DNA of 11,674 bases from Candidatus Rokuibacteriota bacterium (GCA_003221435.1 QHRS01000126.1:3019-14692); one strand, 5' to 3'; shown: positions 1 through 6,692, numbered from the stretch's first letter. Numbers and translations are program-made. Notes: a model not told the origin generated them from the letters alone.

Positions 1-450
1 CGCGAACTCGGCGAGCCCCTCGCCCGCGATCCGCCCGGCCTCCAGGTTGTCGGCGGTGTAGAGCGGCACGCCCGGCACGGGGTAGTTGATGGCGAGCACG
101 GGGATGCCCGCGGCCTTCAGGCGTTCGGCGACGGCCGCGTTGGCCGCGGCGTCGTCACTGTATTCGAGGAGGAGGTCGACCTTGGCGGCGATCGCCGCCT
201 CGGCGTTGGCGACGACGCGTCGCGGGTCGCGCCGGTTGTCGTAGAAGACGACGTCCACCGGGAGCAGGCGCGCCGCCAGCTCGAAGCTCTCACGCACCTG
301 CGCCCCGGTGAAGCCGGTCGCCTCGAGCATCACGTCGGGCTCCTCGGTCAGATTGGCGAACCCGATCTTGTAGCGGCGCTCGGGCGCGGACGACGCAATC
401 GCCGCCCCGGCGACGATGAGGCAGATCGCAAGGGCGGCGATGCGTTTCAC
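1..450 (-). CDS. Periplasmic sugar-type ABC substrate-binding protein, partial (N-terminal 150 residues)
   Basis: My translation of the minus strand from a GTG at 450 is open to the window edge, so the C-terminal half is missing. Residues 1-22 form a short basic then hydrophobic signal peptide (VKRIAALAICLIVAGAAIAS). The rest begins YKIGFANLTEEPDV, followed by alternating strands and helices: a VVFYDNRRDPRR segment, an AAIAAKVDLLLEYSDD segment and a GIPVLAINYPVPG segment. This is the layout of lobe 1 of Peripla_BP_4/LacI-like sugar-binding proteins, in which repeated blocks of this type build the ligand cleft. It would capture a small polar solute in the periplasm for an ABC importer. The start lies only 10 bp after the stop of the cyclase gene, so the two are probably co-transcribed and translationally coupled; I see no good SD of its own. 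The ligand cannot be inferred, and permease or ATPase genes could lie beyond position 1. Confidence 0.72.
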   Translation of the reverse strand, partial: MKRIAALAICLIVAGAAIASSAPERRYKIGFANLTEEPDVMLEATGFTGAQVRESFELAARLLPVDVVFYDNRRDPRRVVANAEAAIAAKVDLLLEYSDDAAANAAVAERLKAAGIPVLAINYPVPGVPLYTADNLEAGRIAGEGLAEFA

Positions 451-460
451 GACAGATGGG

Positions 461-1477
461 CTATCGGATGCCGTCGATGCCGACGAAGTTGCCGGTCAGC
501 CCGTATGCCCGCGGCACCGTCATCTCGAAGAAGAACGTCGCGCGGCCCGTCCGCGCCGCTTCGTCCGCCATCAGGTCGGTGCGCACGTTCTCGAGAATGT
601 GGATGCCGTTGTCCGTGAGCAAAAGCGGGTGGACCGGGAACGCCAGCTTCGGATCCTCGTTCGGAAGCACCTCGACTCCCCAGGTATCCGAGCCGACCGC
701 GACGATCTTCTGCGTGACGAGCCAGCGGGCGGCGTCCATCCCGATGCCGGGCTCGCCCGAGCTGAAGACCGCGTTCTGCTTGGGGAACTGCTCGAAGAGA
801 TTCCCCCACCCCGTGTGAACGATGACGATGTCGCCCTCGCGCAGCGTGGTGTTCGTCATCCTGAGCGCGCCCTGGAGATCGGCGCCCGTGATCACCGTCG
901 CCTTGTCCAGGCACGGCTTGGTGCACGCCGGGTTCGACTTCAGCTTGCCCTGGGACTGGAAGTAGCGGACGGCGTCGATCAGCACGCCGCGGGTCGCGAA
1001 CGACTTCAGGTTCTCGAGACCCAGCTTGGTGATGTAGTTCTGGCCGATGTACTTCCCGATCTGCGTCTGGTTGTAGTAGCAGTCCTTGATGCCGATGTGC
1101 CCCATGCCGTCCAGATGGGTCCCGACATGGCTCTGGCTGAGCCAGGTGTCTTCCATGTACGTCACCTGGTTCTCGCCGAATGCCGCCCCTGGCGCGAGCG
1201 AATGCGCGGTCAGGACCGTTTTCGAGAACCGCGACCCGAAGAGCGGCACGCCGTCCTTCAGGATGTACGACATCGGGATGACCTTGCCCTCCTGGATCTC
1301 TGCGGCGGCCGCCTTGGTCACGGCGGGCGTCACCCGGTTCGTGGCGCCGGTCTGGTCGGTCGGCCCGAACGGGGAAGCCTTCACGATCCCCTGACACGCG
1401 GCGTCGCCCTGGGCGAACGCCGGAACGGCAACAGCTAGCACCAGCACCATCACACATGCCACGCGAAGTAACGTCAT
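461..1477 (-). CDS. Secreted metal-dependent cyclase-family hydrolase (kynurenine formamidase-like)
   Basis: This 338-residue protein belongs to the cyclase family (PF04199), whose members hydrolyse amide or ester bonds, as in kynurenine formamidase and isatin hydrolase. Residues 1-22 are a signal peptide ending AFA-QG, so it acts in the periplasm or outside. The family N-terminal motif GPTDQTGATNRVTP is at 38-51. The metal site HxGTHxDxxxH is intact: His117, His121, Asp123 and His127. A PGIGMDAARWL segment (243-253) and a late IHILENV with Glu297 also fit the family. It is longer than the roughly 210-260 residues of cytosolic kynurenine formamidases, because of the signal peptide and insertions that include a Cys pair (185/189). 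The ATG at 1477 has a strong SD (GGAGGA, 1490-1485) 7 nt upstream. The sugar-type binding protein follows after 10 bp, which suggests that hydrolysis and uptake are linked. The substrate is unknown; family assignment is firm. Confidence 0.9.
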   Translation of the reverse strand: MTLLRVACVMVLVLAVAVPAFAQGDAACQGIVKASPFGPTDQTGATNRVTPAVTKAAAAEIQEGKVIPMSYILKDGVPLFGSRFSKTVLTAHSLAPGAAFGENQVTYMEDTWLSQSHVGTHLDGMGHIGIKDCYYNQTQIGKYIGQNYITKLGLENLKSFATRGVLIDAVRYFQSQGKLKSNPACTKPCLDKATVITGADLQGALRMTNTTLREGDIVIVHTGWGNLFEQFPKQNAVFSSGEPGIGMDAARWLVTQKIVAVGSDTWGVEVLPNEDPKLAFPVHPLLLTDNGIHILENVRTDLMADEAARTGRATFFFEMTVPRAYGLTGNFVGIDGIR

Positions 1478-1484
1478 CTAGTAC

Positions 1485-1490
1485 TCCTCC
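1485..1490 (-). promoter_or_regulatory. Ribosome binding site of the cyclase gene
   Basis: On the minus strand this reads GGAGGA, 7 nt before the ATG at 1477. It fixes that start over any upstream reading. Confidence 0.75.
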
Positions 1491-1695
1491 CTCGAGGCAA
1501 CCTTTACTGCGACTACTGCGACGCGAGCCACTTCTCGCTGTTCTTCGTGGTGCGGACCGAGCTTCGGCTCCCTCCCCCCTTTCCTCTCCCGCCTCTTCCG
1601 TCCGTCATGACAACGGGGCACGCGCCGATTCCCCCGTTCTCCTCTATGCGGCCGAGGGCCGGGGGGCGCCGTACCCGGGAGGATCGATGCGCCAG

Positions 1696-1724
1696 AGAAT
1701 CTGCCAGCAGGACGCCCGTGTCAA
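1696..1724 (-). promoter_or_regulatory. Possible sigma-70-type promoter for the cyclase gene
   Basis: Read on the minus strand, a perfect TTGACA (1724-1719) is followed after 17 bp by GATTCT (1701-1696), which is only a 3/6 match to TATAAT. It begins immediately after the stop codon of the cupin gene and would give a leader of about 210 nt before the cyclase ATG. The spacing is right but the -10 is weak, so co-transcription with the upstream cupin is also possible. Nothing else recognisable is present in the 1478-1725 gap. Confidence 0.3.
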
Positions 1725-1725
1725 G

Positions 1726-2028
1726 TCACGCCCTTGAAGGAAGCGGATCTTTCAGCTCGACGAGGATTTCGTGATAGCGCCCCGGGCCCGTGTTCTTTGC
1801 GGCGTGCGTGTCGCCCCTGACGCGGTAGTAGACGGAGCCGGGCTCGAGCCGGACGTGGTCGACGCGCCCGTTGGCGCGCGTCACCTCGAGCGTCGATCCC
1901 TCCAGCGGGTAGAAGAAGTAGTCATGCTCGTGCGTGTGCGCCCCGATCGTCTCCCCGGGCGCGAGCGTGAATTCCCACACCTTGATCCGGTCGTTCTCGA
2001 AGACGAGCTTGGTCCCGACCTCGTTCAC
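1726..2028 (-). CDS. Small single-domain cupin protein
   Basis: A 100-residue cupin, a single small beta-barrel. The start is GTG at 2028, behind AGGAGG (2042-2037) with an 8-nt spacer. Reading further upstream would translate the repeat-rich gap into low-quality sequence, so the longer frame is rejected. The first cupin motif is at about 24-46, PGETIGAHTHEHDYFFYPLEG, with likely metal ligands His31 and His33 and a third in Glu34/His35/Asp36. The second motif, around PGSVYYRVRGDTHAAKN (63-79), supplies His75. Proteins this short are usually metal-binding isomerase, oxygenase or sugar-binding folds, or binding domains without a known reaction. It is on the same strand as the cyclase, 248 bp away, and diverges from the metal-binding protein gene. 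The substrate is not inferable. Confidence 0.85.
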   Translation of the reverse strand: MNEVGTKLVFENDRIKVWEFTLAPGETIGAHTHEHDYFFYPLEGSTLEVTRANGRVDHVRLEPGSVYYRVRGDTHAAKNTGPGRYHEILVELKDPLPSRA

Positions 2029-2036
2029 TGGACTAC

Positions 2037-2042
2037 CCTCCT
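2037..2042 (-). promoter_or_regulatory. Ribosome binding site deciding the GTG start of the small cupin
   Basis: AGGAGG on the minus strand, 8 nt before GTG at 2028. It is the reason for choosing this start over the longer open frame to 2313. Confidence 0.75.
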
Positions 2043-2062
2043 CTCGCGACTGTCGACGAACT

Positions 2063-2160
2063 CTTCGACCGCCGGCTTTGCCGGCGCAGTTCGTTCGAGT
2101 GGTCGCCTGCGCGCTGCGGGCTCTCAGCCCCGCGAACCGCGGCGGAGCCCCCCTCCGAGG
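2063..2160. repeat. REP-like hairpin cluster in the divergent intergenic gap
   Basis: The 314-bp gap between the cupin (minus) and the metal-binding protein (plus) contains three consecutive stem-loops. The first, CCGGC-ttt-GCCGG, is centred at about 2079 inside a 25-base stretch (2063-2087). That stretch matches the reverse complement of 10725-10749 at 24 of 25 bases. The second is GGGCT-CTC-AGCCC (2118-2130). The third is CCGCG-AAC-CGCGG (2130-2142). They are followed by a GGAGCCCCCCTCCGAGG block (2144-2160) that shares CCCCCTCCGAG with the tandem repeats near 10620 and 10695. This is a dispersed intergenic repeat family and not a gene. The rest of the gap (2161-2342) holds a TTGACA at 2223-2228 without a convincing -10, and nothing else I recognise. 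Confidence 0.7.
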
Positions 2161-2342
2161 AAGCTCGTGGCTCCCCTCTGTGACGTGTGCGGCGCCGAGG
2201 CCAGCACGAGGCCGGCACGATCTTGACAGGGGCGTAGCCGCATCGCAAGCTGGACGTGCCTCGCGCCGTTCGCACACATCCCCCGGCCGACGGCACCGAT
2301 CGAGCCGGGCCATCCGGTTCCTCCGCTCAGGGGAGATTCTTC

Positions 2343-3266
2343 ATGAGACGATCGCTCCGAGTCTCGATGATCTCCGCAGCCGTTGCGCTCTCGGCATTCG
2401 CGCCGGCGGCGGCTCAGGCGAAGCCGAGCGTGGTCGCCACGCTGCCTGACCTCTGGGCGCTCACCGCCGCCATCGCCGGCGCCTCACTCGAGATCAAGCT
2501 CGCGACGCGGTTCGGCCAGAACCCCCACGACATGGAGATCCGGCCGAGTCAGATCCTGCTCGTCAGCCGCGCCGCGGCCCTCGTCCGCAACGGCCTCGAG
2601 GAGGACGCCTGGATCGACCCGATCGTCGAGGGGGCCGGCAATCCGAAGCTGCTGCGCGGCTCTCCCAACGTCGTCGAATCCGTCCGGGGGGTCCAGGTGC
2701 TCAAGGTTCCCACCGGCCCCGTCGACCGGTCGCTCGGCGACGTCCATCCCCTCGGCAACCCGCATTACACGCTCGACCCCGCCAACATTCCCCTCGTCAC
2801 CGCGAACATCGTCGCCGGATTGTCCAGGCTCTTCCCTGACCTGGCCGGAACGTTCGAAACGAACCGGCACGCGTTCCTGGAGAAGGTTGCGGCTGCTGAC
2901 CGGCGCTGGAAGTCGATCCTGGCCCCGTACCGCGGGGCGAAGGTCGTGAGCTATCACGACAGCTGGCCGTACTTCTATCGCGCGTTCGGCTTCGTCGAGG
3001 TCGGCATCGAGGAGGACCGGCCAGGGATCCCGCCCTCTCCTCAACACCTGAGCGCGCTGATTCGCCGCATGAGGGATGAAAAGGTCAAGGTGATCCTGCT
3101 CGAGAACTGGTACCCCGGCGAGGTCTCGAATTTCGTCGCTCGTGACACGGGAGCCAGGGTCCTGGCCGTGCCGCAGTCGCCGGGAGCGGTGAGGGGCACG
3201 GAGGACTACATCTCCCACATGGACTACCTCGTCAACGCGATCGCGAAGGCGCTCGGCAGCCCGTGA
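2343..3266 (+). CDS. Zinc/manganese-type ABC transporter substrate-binding protein (ZnuA/TroA family)
   Basis: A 307-residue periplasmic metal-binding protein of cluster A-I. The ATG at 2343 follows AGGGGAG (2329-2335) by 7 nt, and a signal peptide (1-26, ending AAAQA) starts exactly there; the frame stays open further upstream but without signal features. Family landmarks: QNPHDMEIRPSQ with metal ligand His62, then GDVHPLGNPHYTLDPAN with His135 and His141. YHDSWPYFYRAFG follows with His205, and the C-terminal GTEDYISHMDYLV region normally supplies the acidic fourth ligand. VKVILLENWY (about 256-265) lies in lobe 2. The His-rich acidic loop typical of ZnuA between lobe-1 elements is absent, so Mn, Fe or another ion is as likely as Zn. 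No permease or ATPase is adjacent: the gene is flanked by a divergent and a convergent cupin. It may work with a transporter encoded elsewhere or serve as a metallochaperone. Confidence 0.9.
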   Translation: MRRSLRVSMISAAVALSAFAPAAAQAKPSVVATLPDLWALTAAIAGASLEIKLATRFGQNPHDMEIRPSQILLVSRAAALVRNGLEEDAWIDPIVEGAGNPKLLRGSPNVVESVRGVQVLKVPTGPVDRSLGDVHPLGNPHYTLDPANIPLVTANIVAGLSRLFPDLAGTFETNRHAFLEKVAAADRRWKSILAPYRGAKVVSYHDSWPYFYRAFGFVEVGIEEDRPGIPPSPQHLSALIRRMRDEKVKVILLENWYPGEVSNFVARDTGARVLAVPQSPGAVRGTEDYISHMDYLVNAIAKALGSP

Positions 3267-3271
3267 AACCG

Positions 3272-3305
3272 CGCGCCGCCGGCCCCGACCCGGCGAGGCG
3301 GCGCG
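3272..3305. terminator. GC-rich hairpin between convergent genes
   Basis: CGCGCCGCC (3272-3280) pairs perfectly with GGCGGCGCG (3297-3305) across a 16-nt loop. It lies 5 nt after the metal-binding protein's stop and 36 nt past the end of the opposing cupin, where a bidirectional terminator is expected. There is no T-tract on either strand, so intrinsic termination would be weak, and it may act mainly in RNA 3'-end protection. Confidence 0.45.
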
Positions 3306-3341
3306 ATCAATCGGTGAGGCGCGGACGAACGCGGGCGGCGC

Positions 3342-3710
3342 TCAGCCGCGGCGCAGGTAGTGATCCTGCCCTGTGAACATGTCCTCCCGGACCGGCGAGA
3401 AGATGTCGACCACCTCGGTCTCCTCTGGAAACCACGCCTCGTGCTCGACGCCTCCGGGGATCACGCCGAGGTCACCGGGGCCGCAGATGCGCCGCTCGTT
3501 GCCGAGACGGAAGTCCATCTTGCCCTTGATGATCCAGAACATCTGCTCGTGCGGGTGACTGTGCAGAGCCGCGTGGGCGCCCGGCTGCATCTTCCAGAAC
3601 ACCATCATCTCCTTCTCGCCCACGAGGATGCGGCGGGTGATCTTCTCGGTGACCTTCTCTTCGGGAAGCATGTTGAGGCTGCTGAACCCCGTCATGGCAG
3701 CGATCCGCAT
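3342..3710 (-). CDS. Cupin domain protein
   Basis: A 122-residue single-domain cupin of the cupin_2 type. The ATG at 3710 is chosen because AAGGAGG (3725-3719) precedes it by 8 nt and a promoter lies just upstream; the longer frame to 3791 would run through that promoter. Motif 1 spans 43-64 (PGAHAALHSHPHEQMFWIIKG) with His50, His52 and Glu55. Motif 2, GPGDLGVIPGGVEHEAWF (77-94), supplies His90. This gives the usual 3-His/1-Glu metal site. The late VVDIFSPVREDMFTG (100-114) is typical of small cupins that act on or bind small carboxylates or sugars. It is unlike the other cupin at 1726-2028 beyond the fold. It converges on the metal-binding protein gene and diverges from the flavoprotein gene. 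The reaction is unknown. Confidence 0.87.
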   Translation of the reverse strand: MRIAAMTGFSSLNMLPEEKVTEKITRRILVGEKEMMVFWKMQPGAHAALHSHPHEQMFWIIKGKMDFRLGNERRICGPGDLGVIPGGVEHEAWFPEETEVVDIFSPVREDMFTGQDHYLRRG

Positions 3711-3718
3711 GGTTGACG

Positions 3719-3725
3719 CCTCCTT
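3719..3725 (-). promoter_or_regulatory. Ribosome binding site of the cupin at 3342-3710
   Basis: AAGGAGG on the minus strand, 8 nt before the ATG at 3710. It decides the start. Confidence 0.8.
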
Positions 3726-3735
3726 GGCTGCCCCA

Positions 3736-3764
3736 AACCTAATCACGGCGCCCGGCGGTGTCAA
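3736..3764 (-). promoter_or_regulatory. Sigma-70-type promoter of the cupin at 3342-3710
   Basis: On the minus strand TTGACA (3764-3759, perfect -35) is followed by a 17-bp spacer and TAGGTT (3741-3736, 3/6 match including the first T-A and last T). Transcription would start near 3729, leaving a short leader of about 20 nt that contains the SD. Position, spacing and local AT enrichment agree. Confidence 0.5.
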
Positions 3765-3832
3765 GGACGGGAAGGCGGGCCGGCACCCCATCGAGTCGCG
3801 CGGCAGGACGATTCGCTCGTTTCATAACCCTG

Positions 3833-3841
3833 TGATATCAT
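3833..3841 (+). promoter_or_regulatory. Extended -10 promoter for the flavoprotein gene
   Basis: TGATATCAT is a TGn extension plus TATCAT, a 5/6 match to TATAAT, in the most AT-rich patch of the region. No good -35 is present, as is usual for extended -10 promoters. The expected start near 3848 gives a leader of about 40-50 nt carrying the strong SD at 3871-3881. Confidence 0.45.
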
Positions 3842-3870
3842 TAACGTAGCCGTAAGTGATCCGATCTCGT

Positions 3871-3881
3871 GAGGGGTGATC
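3871..3881 (+). promoter_or_regulatory. Extended Shine-Dalgarno sequence
   Basis: GAGGGGTGATC nearly matches the full anti-SD complement AGGAGGTGATC, so ribosomes should load here. The only codon at normal distance in the flavoprotein frame is ATT at 3886 (9 nt after GAGGGG); CTG at 3895 is further away. GTG at 3876 lies inside the SD and opens a different, short frame. Confidence 0.5.
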
Positions 3882-3894
3882 GGGTATTTCACAT

Positions 3895-4938
3895 CTGACA
3901 TACCGGCTCGACCGTTCGTACGCATGGAACTATGCTCACGGTCCCACCCTCCCGCGGAGCCCCGGCAAGCTCCCCCCGGCGCCCGGCGGTCGTCTCTTCG
4001 ATCTGAACCTCAACTCGACGCTCGGCATCGTTTCCGGCCCGCTGCTCAATTCGAAGTGGGTGGAAGGGTACGCGCGCCTCGGCTTCGACATCCTGACCTA
4101 CGCGACCGTCCGGAGCGTCGCCCGGCCCCCGTACGCGCTGCCGAATATCGTCTTCGTCGAAAACCGCCAGCACGCGGCAGTCGCGCTCCCGGGCGCGGCC
4201 TCGAACGGATCGAGTACGCTCGCCGTCTCGACAGGCACGCCGTCGATGGACCCTGAGGTATGGCGCAAGGACGTCCGGCGCGCGAAGGAGCGCCTGGTAC
4301 GGGGACAGATCCTCATGGTCAGCGTGGCCGGCACCGCGCCCGCCGGCAGCGACGCGGACGCCCTCGCGCTCGATTACGCGCGGTGCGCCACGTGGGCCGC
4401 GGAGGCGGGGGCTGACGCGATCGAGGTGCATCTCGCGTGCCCCGGCGAGGGGCTGGGGCTCGGCGAGATGGTCTTCGAGGATCCCAAGGTCGCCGTGCAC
4501 ATCCTCAGCCGCATTCGCGCGCACGTGGGCCGCCCGGTGGTCGCCAAGCTCGGCGCGTTCCGCTCGCCGCGCCTGCTTCACGAGACGCTGACGCAGCTCG
4601 CGCCGTGGGTGCAGGGCTTCGTCCTCCTACACGGCATCCAGCGCCGCGTGATCGACGAGGAGGGCCGGCCGGTGTTCGAGGGCAAGGAGCGCGAGATCGT
4701 CGCCGTCGTCGGCGCCGACACCTACCCCGGATGCTCGCGTCAGGTCGAGGAGGCGGTCGCGTGGCGGAAGGCCGGCGACTGGCAGCGCGCGATCCTGGCC
4801 GTCGGCGGCGTCATCACGGTCGAGCGCGCGCGCCAGAGCCTGCGCGACGGCGCCGACGCGGTGCTGGTCGGCACGGCGGCCCTCGTCGATCCGCTCTTCG
4901 CCTCCCGGCTCCGCGGCGCGTTGCAAAGCGCCGCCTGA
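3895..4938 (+). CDS. Dihydroorotate dehydrogenase-like FMN TIM-barrel protein, start uncertain
   Basis: From a putative CTG start this is 347 residues. The conserved sequence begins well upstream of the first GTG in frame (4060): RSYAWNYAHGP (7-17), FDLNLNSTLGIVSGPLLNSKWVEGYARLGFDILTYATVRS (35-74). The frame is closed by a stop at 3877-3879, and there is no ATG, GTG or TTG between it and 4060. CTG 3895 (M-TYRLDRSY) and ATT 3886 are therefore the candidates. Later blocks fit DHOD-type barrels: AGADAIEVHLACP (171-183), VVAKLGAF with Lys218 (215-222), and VGGVITVERARQSLRDGADAVLVGTAALVDP (303-333), the FMN-phosphate region. The canonical NLSCPN is HLACPG here, and LLHGI (244-248) replaces the usual asparagine-containing strand, so it may not oxidise dihydroorotate. 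No pyrimidine genes are nearby. Family confident; substrate and start not. Confidence 0.75.
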   Translation: MTYRLDRSYAWNYAHGPTLPRSPGKLPPAPGGRLFDLNLNSTLGIVSGPLLNSKWVEGYARLGFDILTYATVRSVARPPYALPNIVFVENRQHAAVALPGAASNGSSTLAVSTGTPSMDPEVWRKDVRRAKERLVRGQILMVSVAGTAPAGSDADALALDYARCATWAAEAGADAIEVHLACPGEGLGLGEMVFEDPKVAVHILSRIRAHVGRPVVAKLGAFRSPRLLHETLTQLAPWVQGFVLLHGIQRRVIDEEGRPVFEGKEREIVAVVGADTYPGCSRQVEEAVAWRKAGDWQRAILAVGGVITVERARQSLRDGADAVLVGTAALVDPLFASRLRGALQSAA

Positions 4939-4973
4939 CGAGACCCGGGCCTCGCGAGAGGAAACCTCGTCAG
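4935..4973. terminator. Inverted repeat overlapping two convergent stop codons
   Basis: CTGACGAG (4935-4942) pairs perfectly with CTCGTCAG (4966-4973). The loop contains a second hairpin, CCTC-GCGA-GAGG (4950-4961). The TGA of the flavoprotein gene (4936-4938) and that of the GT39 gene (4972-4970) lie in the two arms, so the structure would form at the 3' end of both transcripts. There is no T-tract. Confidence 0.45.
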
Positions 4974-6685
4974 CGGGCGTCGTTCACGTAGAGGCGGCGC
5001 CCGCCCGCTTCGAGCACCAGGCGGACGCGGGCGGGCGGCAGGCGTGCGAGCACGCTGTTGCCGTCGGCGTGGGTCGTGACGAGGAACACCCGACCGGATC
5101 CGCGCCACTCCCGCTCGAGCCGCGCCGCGTTCCAGAAGGTCTCCCGACTGTCCGAAAACGTCGCGCCGAAGCCGAGCACGCTCCGCTCGCCCGCGACGAT
5201 GATCGGGCGGGCGCCGGAATAGAATTCCAGCGCGCCCGCGTTCTCCATCGGACCCTCGTGGACGAGGCGATCGCCCGGCCGCATCTGCTGCGTGATCGTG
5301 AGCGCCATGCCGCGGACGGCGCGGTGCGCTGACGTGAGCGCGTGACCGATCGCCGCCGCCGGCAGGATCGCCATCATCGCGCCGATCGTGATGAAGAGCG
5401 CCGTCCGCCGGGCGCCACGCACCGCGGCCCCCGCGAGCCCGAGCGCGGCGGCGGAGAAGACCGCGGCGGTGACGGTGACGAGCGGGAGAAAGGCCTCCCA
5501 GGGCGGCAGCGGTGAGACTTCCCCGATCGCATCCTGCTTGCGGGTGTAGATGTCCGTCAACCCGATCACGCTGTCGATGAAGTCCTCGCCGCCCCGGGCG
5601 ATCTCGAGCCAGCAGCCGATCGCGAAGAAGGCGAACACCGCGGCATGGCAGACGATGAGCATGCGCCCCGGCCGCCCGTGCCACGCCCGGACGGCGATGA
5701 GCGCAAGCGCCGGGTAGGCCGGGAGCGCGTAGTGGGGCAATCGGAATCTCGACGCCGCCGCAGCCACGACGACGGCCACGACCCACACGGCGAGCGCGAC
5801 CCACGGCAGCTCGCCGGCCAGGCGCCAGGCCCGCCGTCGGACCAGATCGGCGATGCCGACGAGGCCCGCCACCGTCCAGGGCGCGGCGCCGAGGGCAGCC
5901 ACGCTCAGAAACTCGAAGAGGTTCAGCGGCACGTCCTCGTCGGGGAAATGGCGCGCGCCCGCCACGTTCAGCACGTGATTGTCGATCAGCGTGTACCAAA
6001 TGAAGCCGGGCGTGCGGGGCTCGACCACCAGGTACCAGGCGAACGCCAGCACGACGCCCGCGAGCACCCCGGCCGGCGGTAGCCAGCGGGACACCGGGCG
6101 CAGCCGGCCGCAGAGCGCCATTGCTCCCGCGATCGTCAGGATCGGGGCAACGACTCCGAGCGGGTCCTTGGCGAGCCCGGCGGTCCCGAATGCCGCGAGC
6201 CCGCCGACGACCCAGGAGCGGCGCTCGTCCGTGAGGCCCGTGAGCACGAGCGCAAACCCCCAGGCGATCGGGGCCAGGAAGAGCGTTTCCGGCCGGACGT
6301 AGCGCGTATAGACGAAGAACCAGACGCACGTGAGCAGCGCGAGCCCGGCGGCCACCCCGGCCTGCCGGCCGAGCAGACGTGTCCCGAGCCAGACTGTCGC
6401 GGCGACCGCCGCCACTCCCGCGACCGCCGGGACCAGGCGCGCGGCCGCCTCGGTCTGGCCGAACGCGCGAAAGCTGAGCGCGATCAGCCAGTACAGGTGC
6501 GGCGGCTTGTCGACGTACCGGACGCCGTTGAAGCGAAGGCCGAACGGGTCCTGCGACACGAGGAGCTCGCGCGCGATCTCCGCGTGCATGCCTTCGCCCG
6601 GATCGTCGAACGGGACGAGCCCGAGACCCCCGAAGACCGGAAGCGCCGCCGCGAAGCACAGCAGCGCGACGAGGACGCGCGCCAC
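4970..6685 (-). CDS. ArnT-like GT39 family membrane glycosyltransferase
   Basis: A 571-residue polytopic protein of the PMT_2/ArnT group, which moves a sugar from a polyprenyl-phosphate donor to a lipid or other acceptor on the outer face of the inner membrane. The N-terminal helix (4-24) is followed by the first-loop acidic motif FDDPGEGMHAEIARELL (26-42; Asp27/Asp28 and Glu31) and YVDKPPHLYWL (58-68), both typical of the family. About ten further hydrophobic segments run to roughly residue 450. A soluble C-terminal domain (about 455-571) follows, containing GPMENAGALEFYSG and ending RRLYVNDAR. GTG at 6685 is the start, 7 bp after the stop of the SMR-type gene, so the two are coupled; this is the last gene of the operon. 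Length agrees with ArnT (about 550). The donor sugar and acceptor are not inferable. Confidence 0.88.
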   Translation of the reverse strand: MARVLVALLCFAAALPVFGGLGLVPFDDPGEGMHAEIARELLVSQDPFGLRFNGVRYVDKPPHLYWLIALSFRAFGQTEAAARLVPAVAGVAAVAATVWLGTRLLGRQAGVAAGLALLTCVWFFVYTRYVRPETLFLAPIAWGFALVLTGLTDERRSWVVGGLAAFGTAGLAKDPLGVVAPILTIAGAMALCGRLRPVSRWLPPAGVLAGVVLAFAWYLVVEPRTPGFIWYTLIDNHVLNVAGARHFPDEDVPLNLFEFLSVAALGAAPWTVAGLVGIADLVRRRAWRLAGELPWVALAVWVVAVVVAAAASRFRLPHYALPAYPALALIAVRAWHGRPGRMLIVCHAAVFAFFAIGCWLEIARGGEDFIDSVIGLTDIYTRKQDAIGEVSPLPPWEAFLPLVTVTAAVFSAAALGLAGAAVRGARRTALFITIGAMMAILPAAAIGHALTSAHRAVRGMALTITQQMRPGDRLVHEGPMENAGALEFYSGARPIIVAGERSVLGFGATFSDSRETFWNAARLEREWRGSGRVFLVTTHADGNSVLARLPPARVRLVLEAGGRRLYVNDAR

Positions 6686-6692
6686 GGAGAGG

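Noticed and set aside
2211..2228. Sigma-54-like GGCACG-N4-TTG and a perfect TTGACA upstream of the metal-binding protein
   Set aside because: The -12 GC of a sigma-54 site is AC here and the -24 T is missing. For sigma-70 no hexamer 16-18 bp downstream of TTGACA resembles TATAAT.
3876..4256. GTG-started frame directly at the strong SD
   Set aside because: Its translation has no recognisable domain, and the conserved flavoprotein sequence runs in another frame over the same bases. A small upstream peptide or an indel cannot be fully excluded.
4740..6659. Minus-strand open frame (639 codons) overlapping GT39 in another frame
   Set aside because: Arg/Ala/Gly-rich translation without membrane segments; the overlapping GT39 frame has all the family features.
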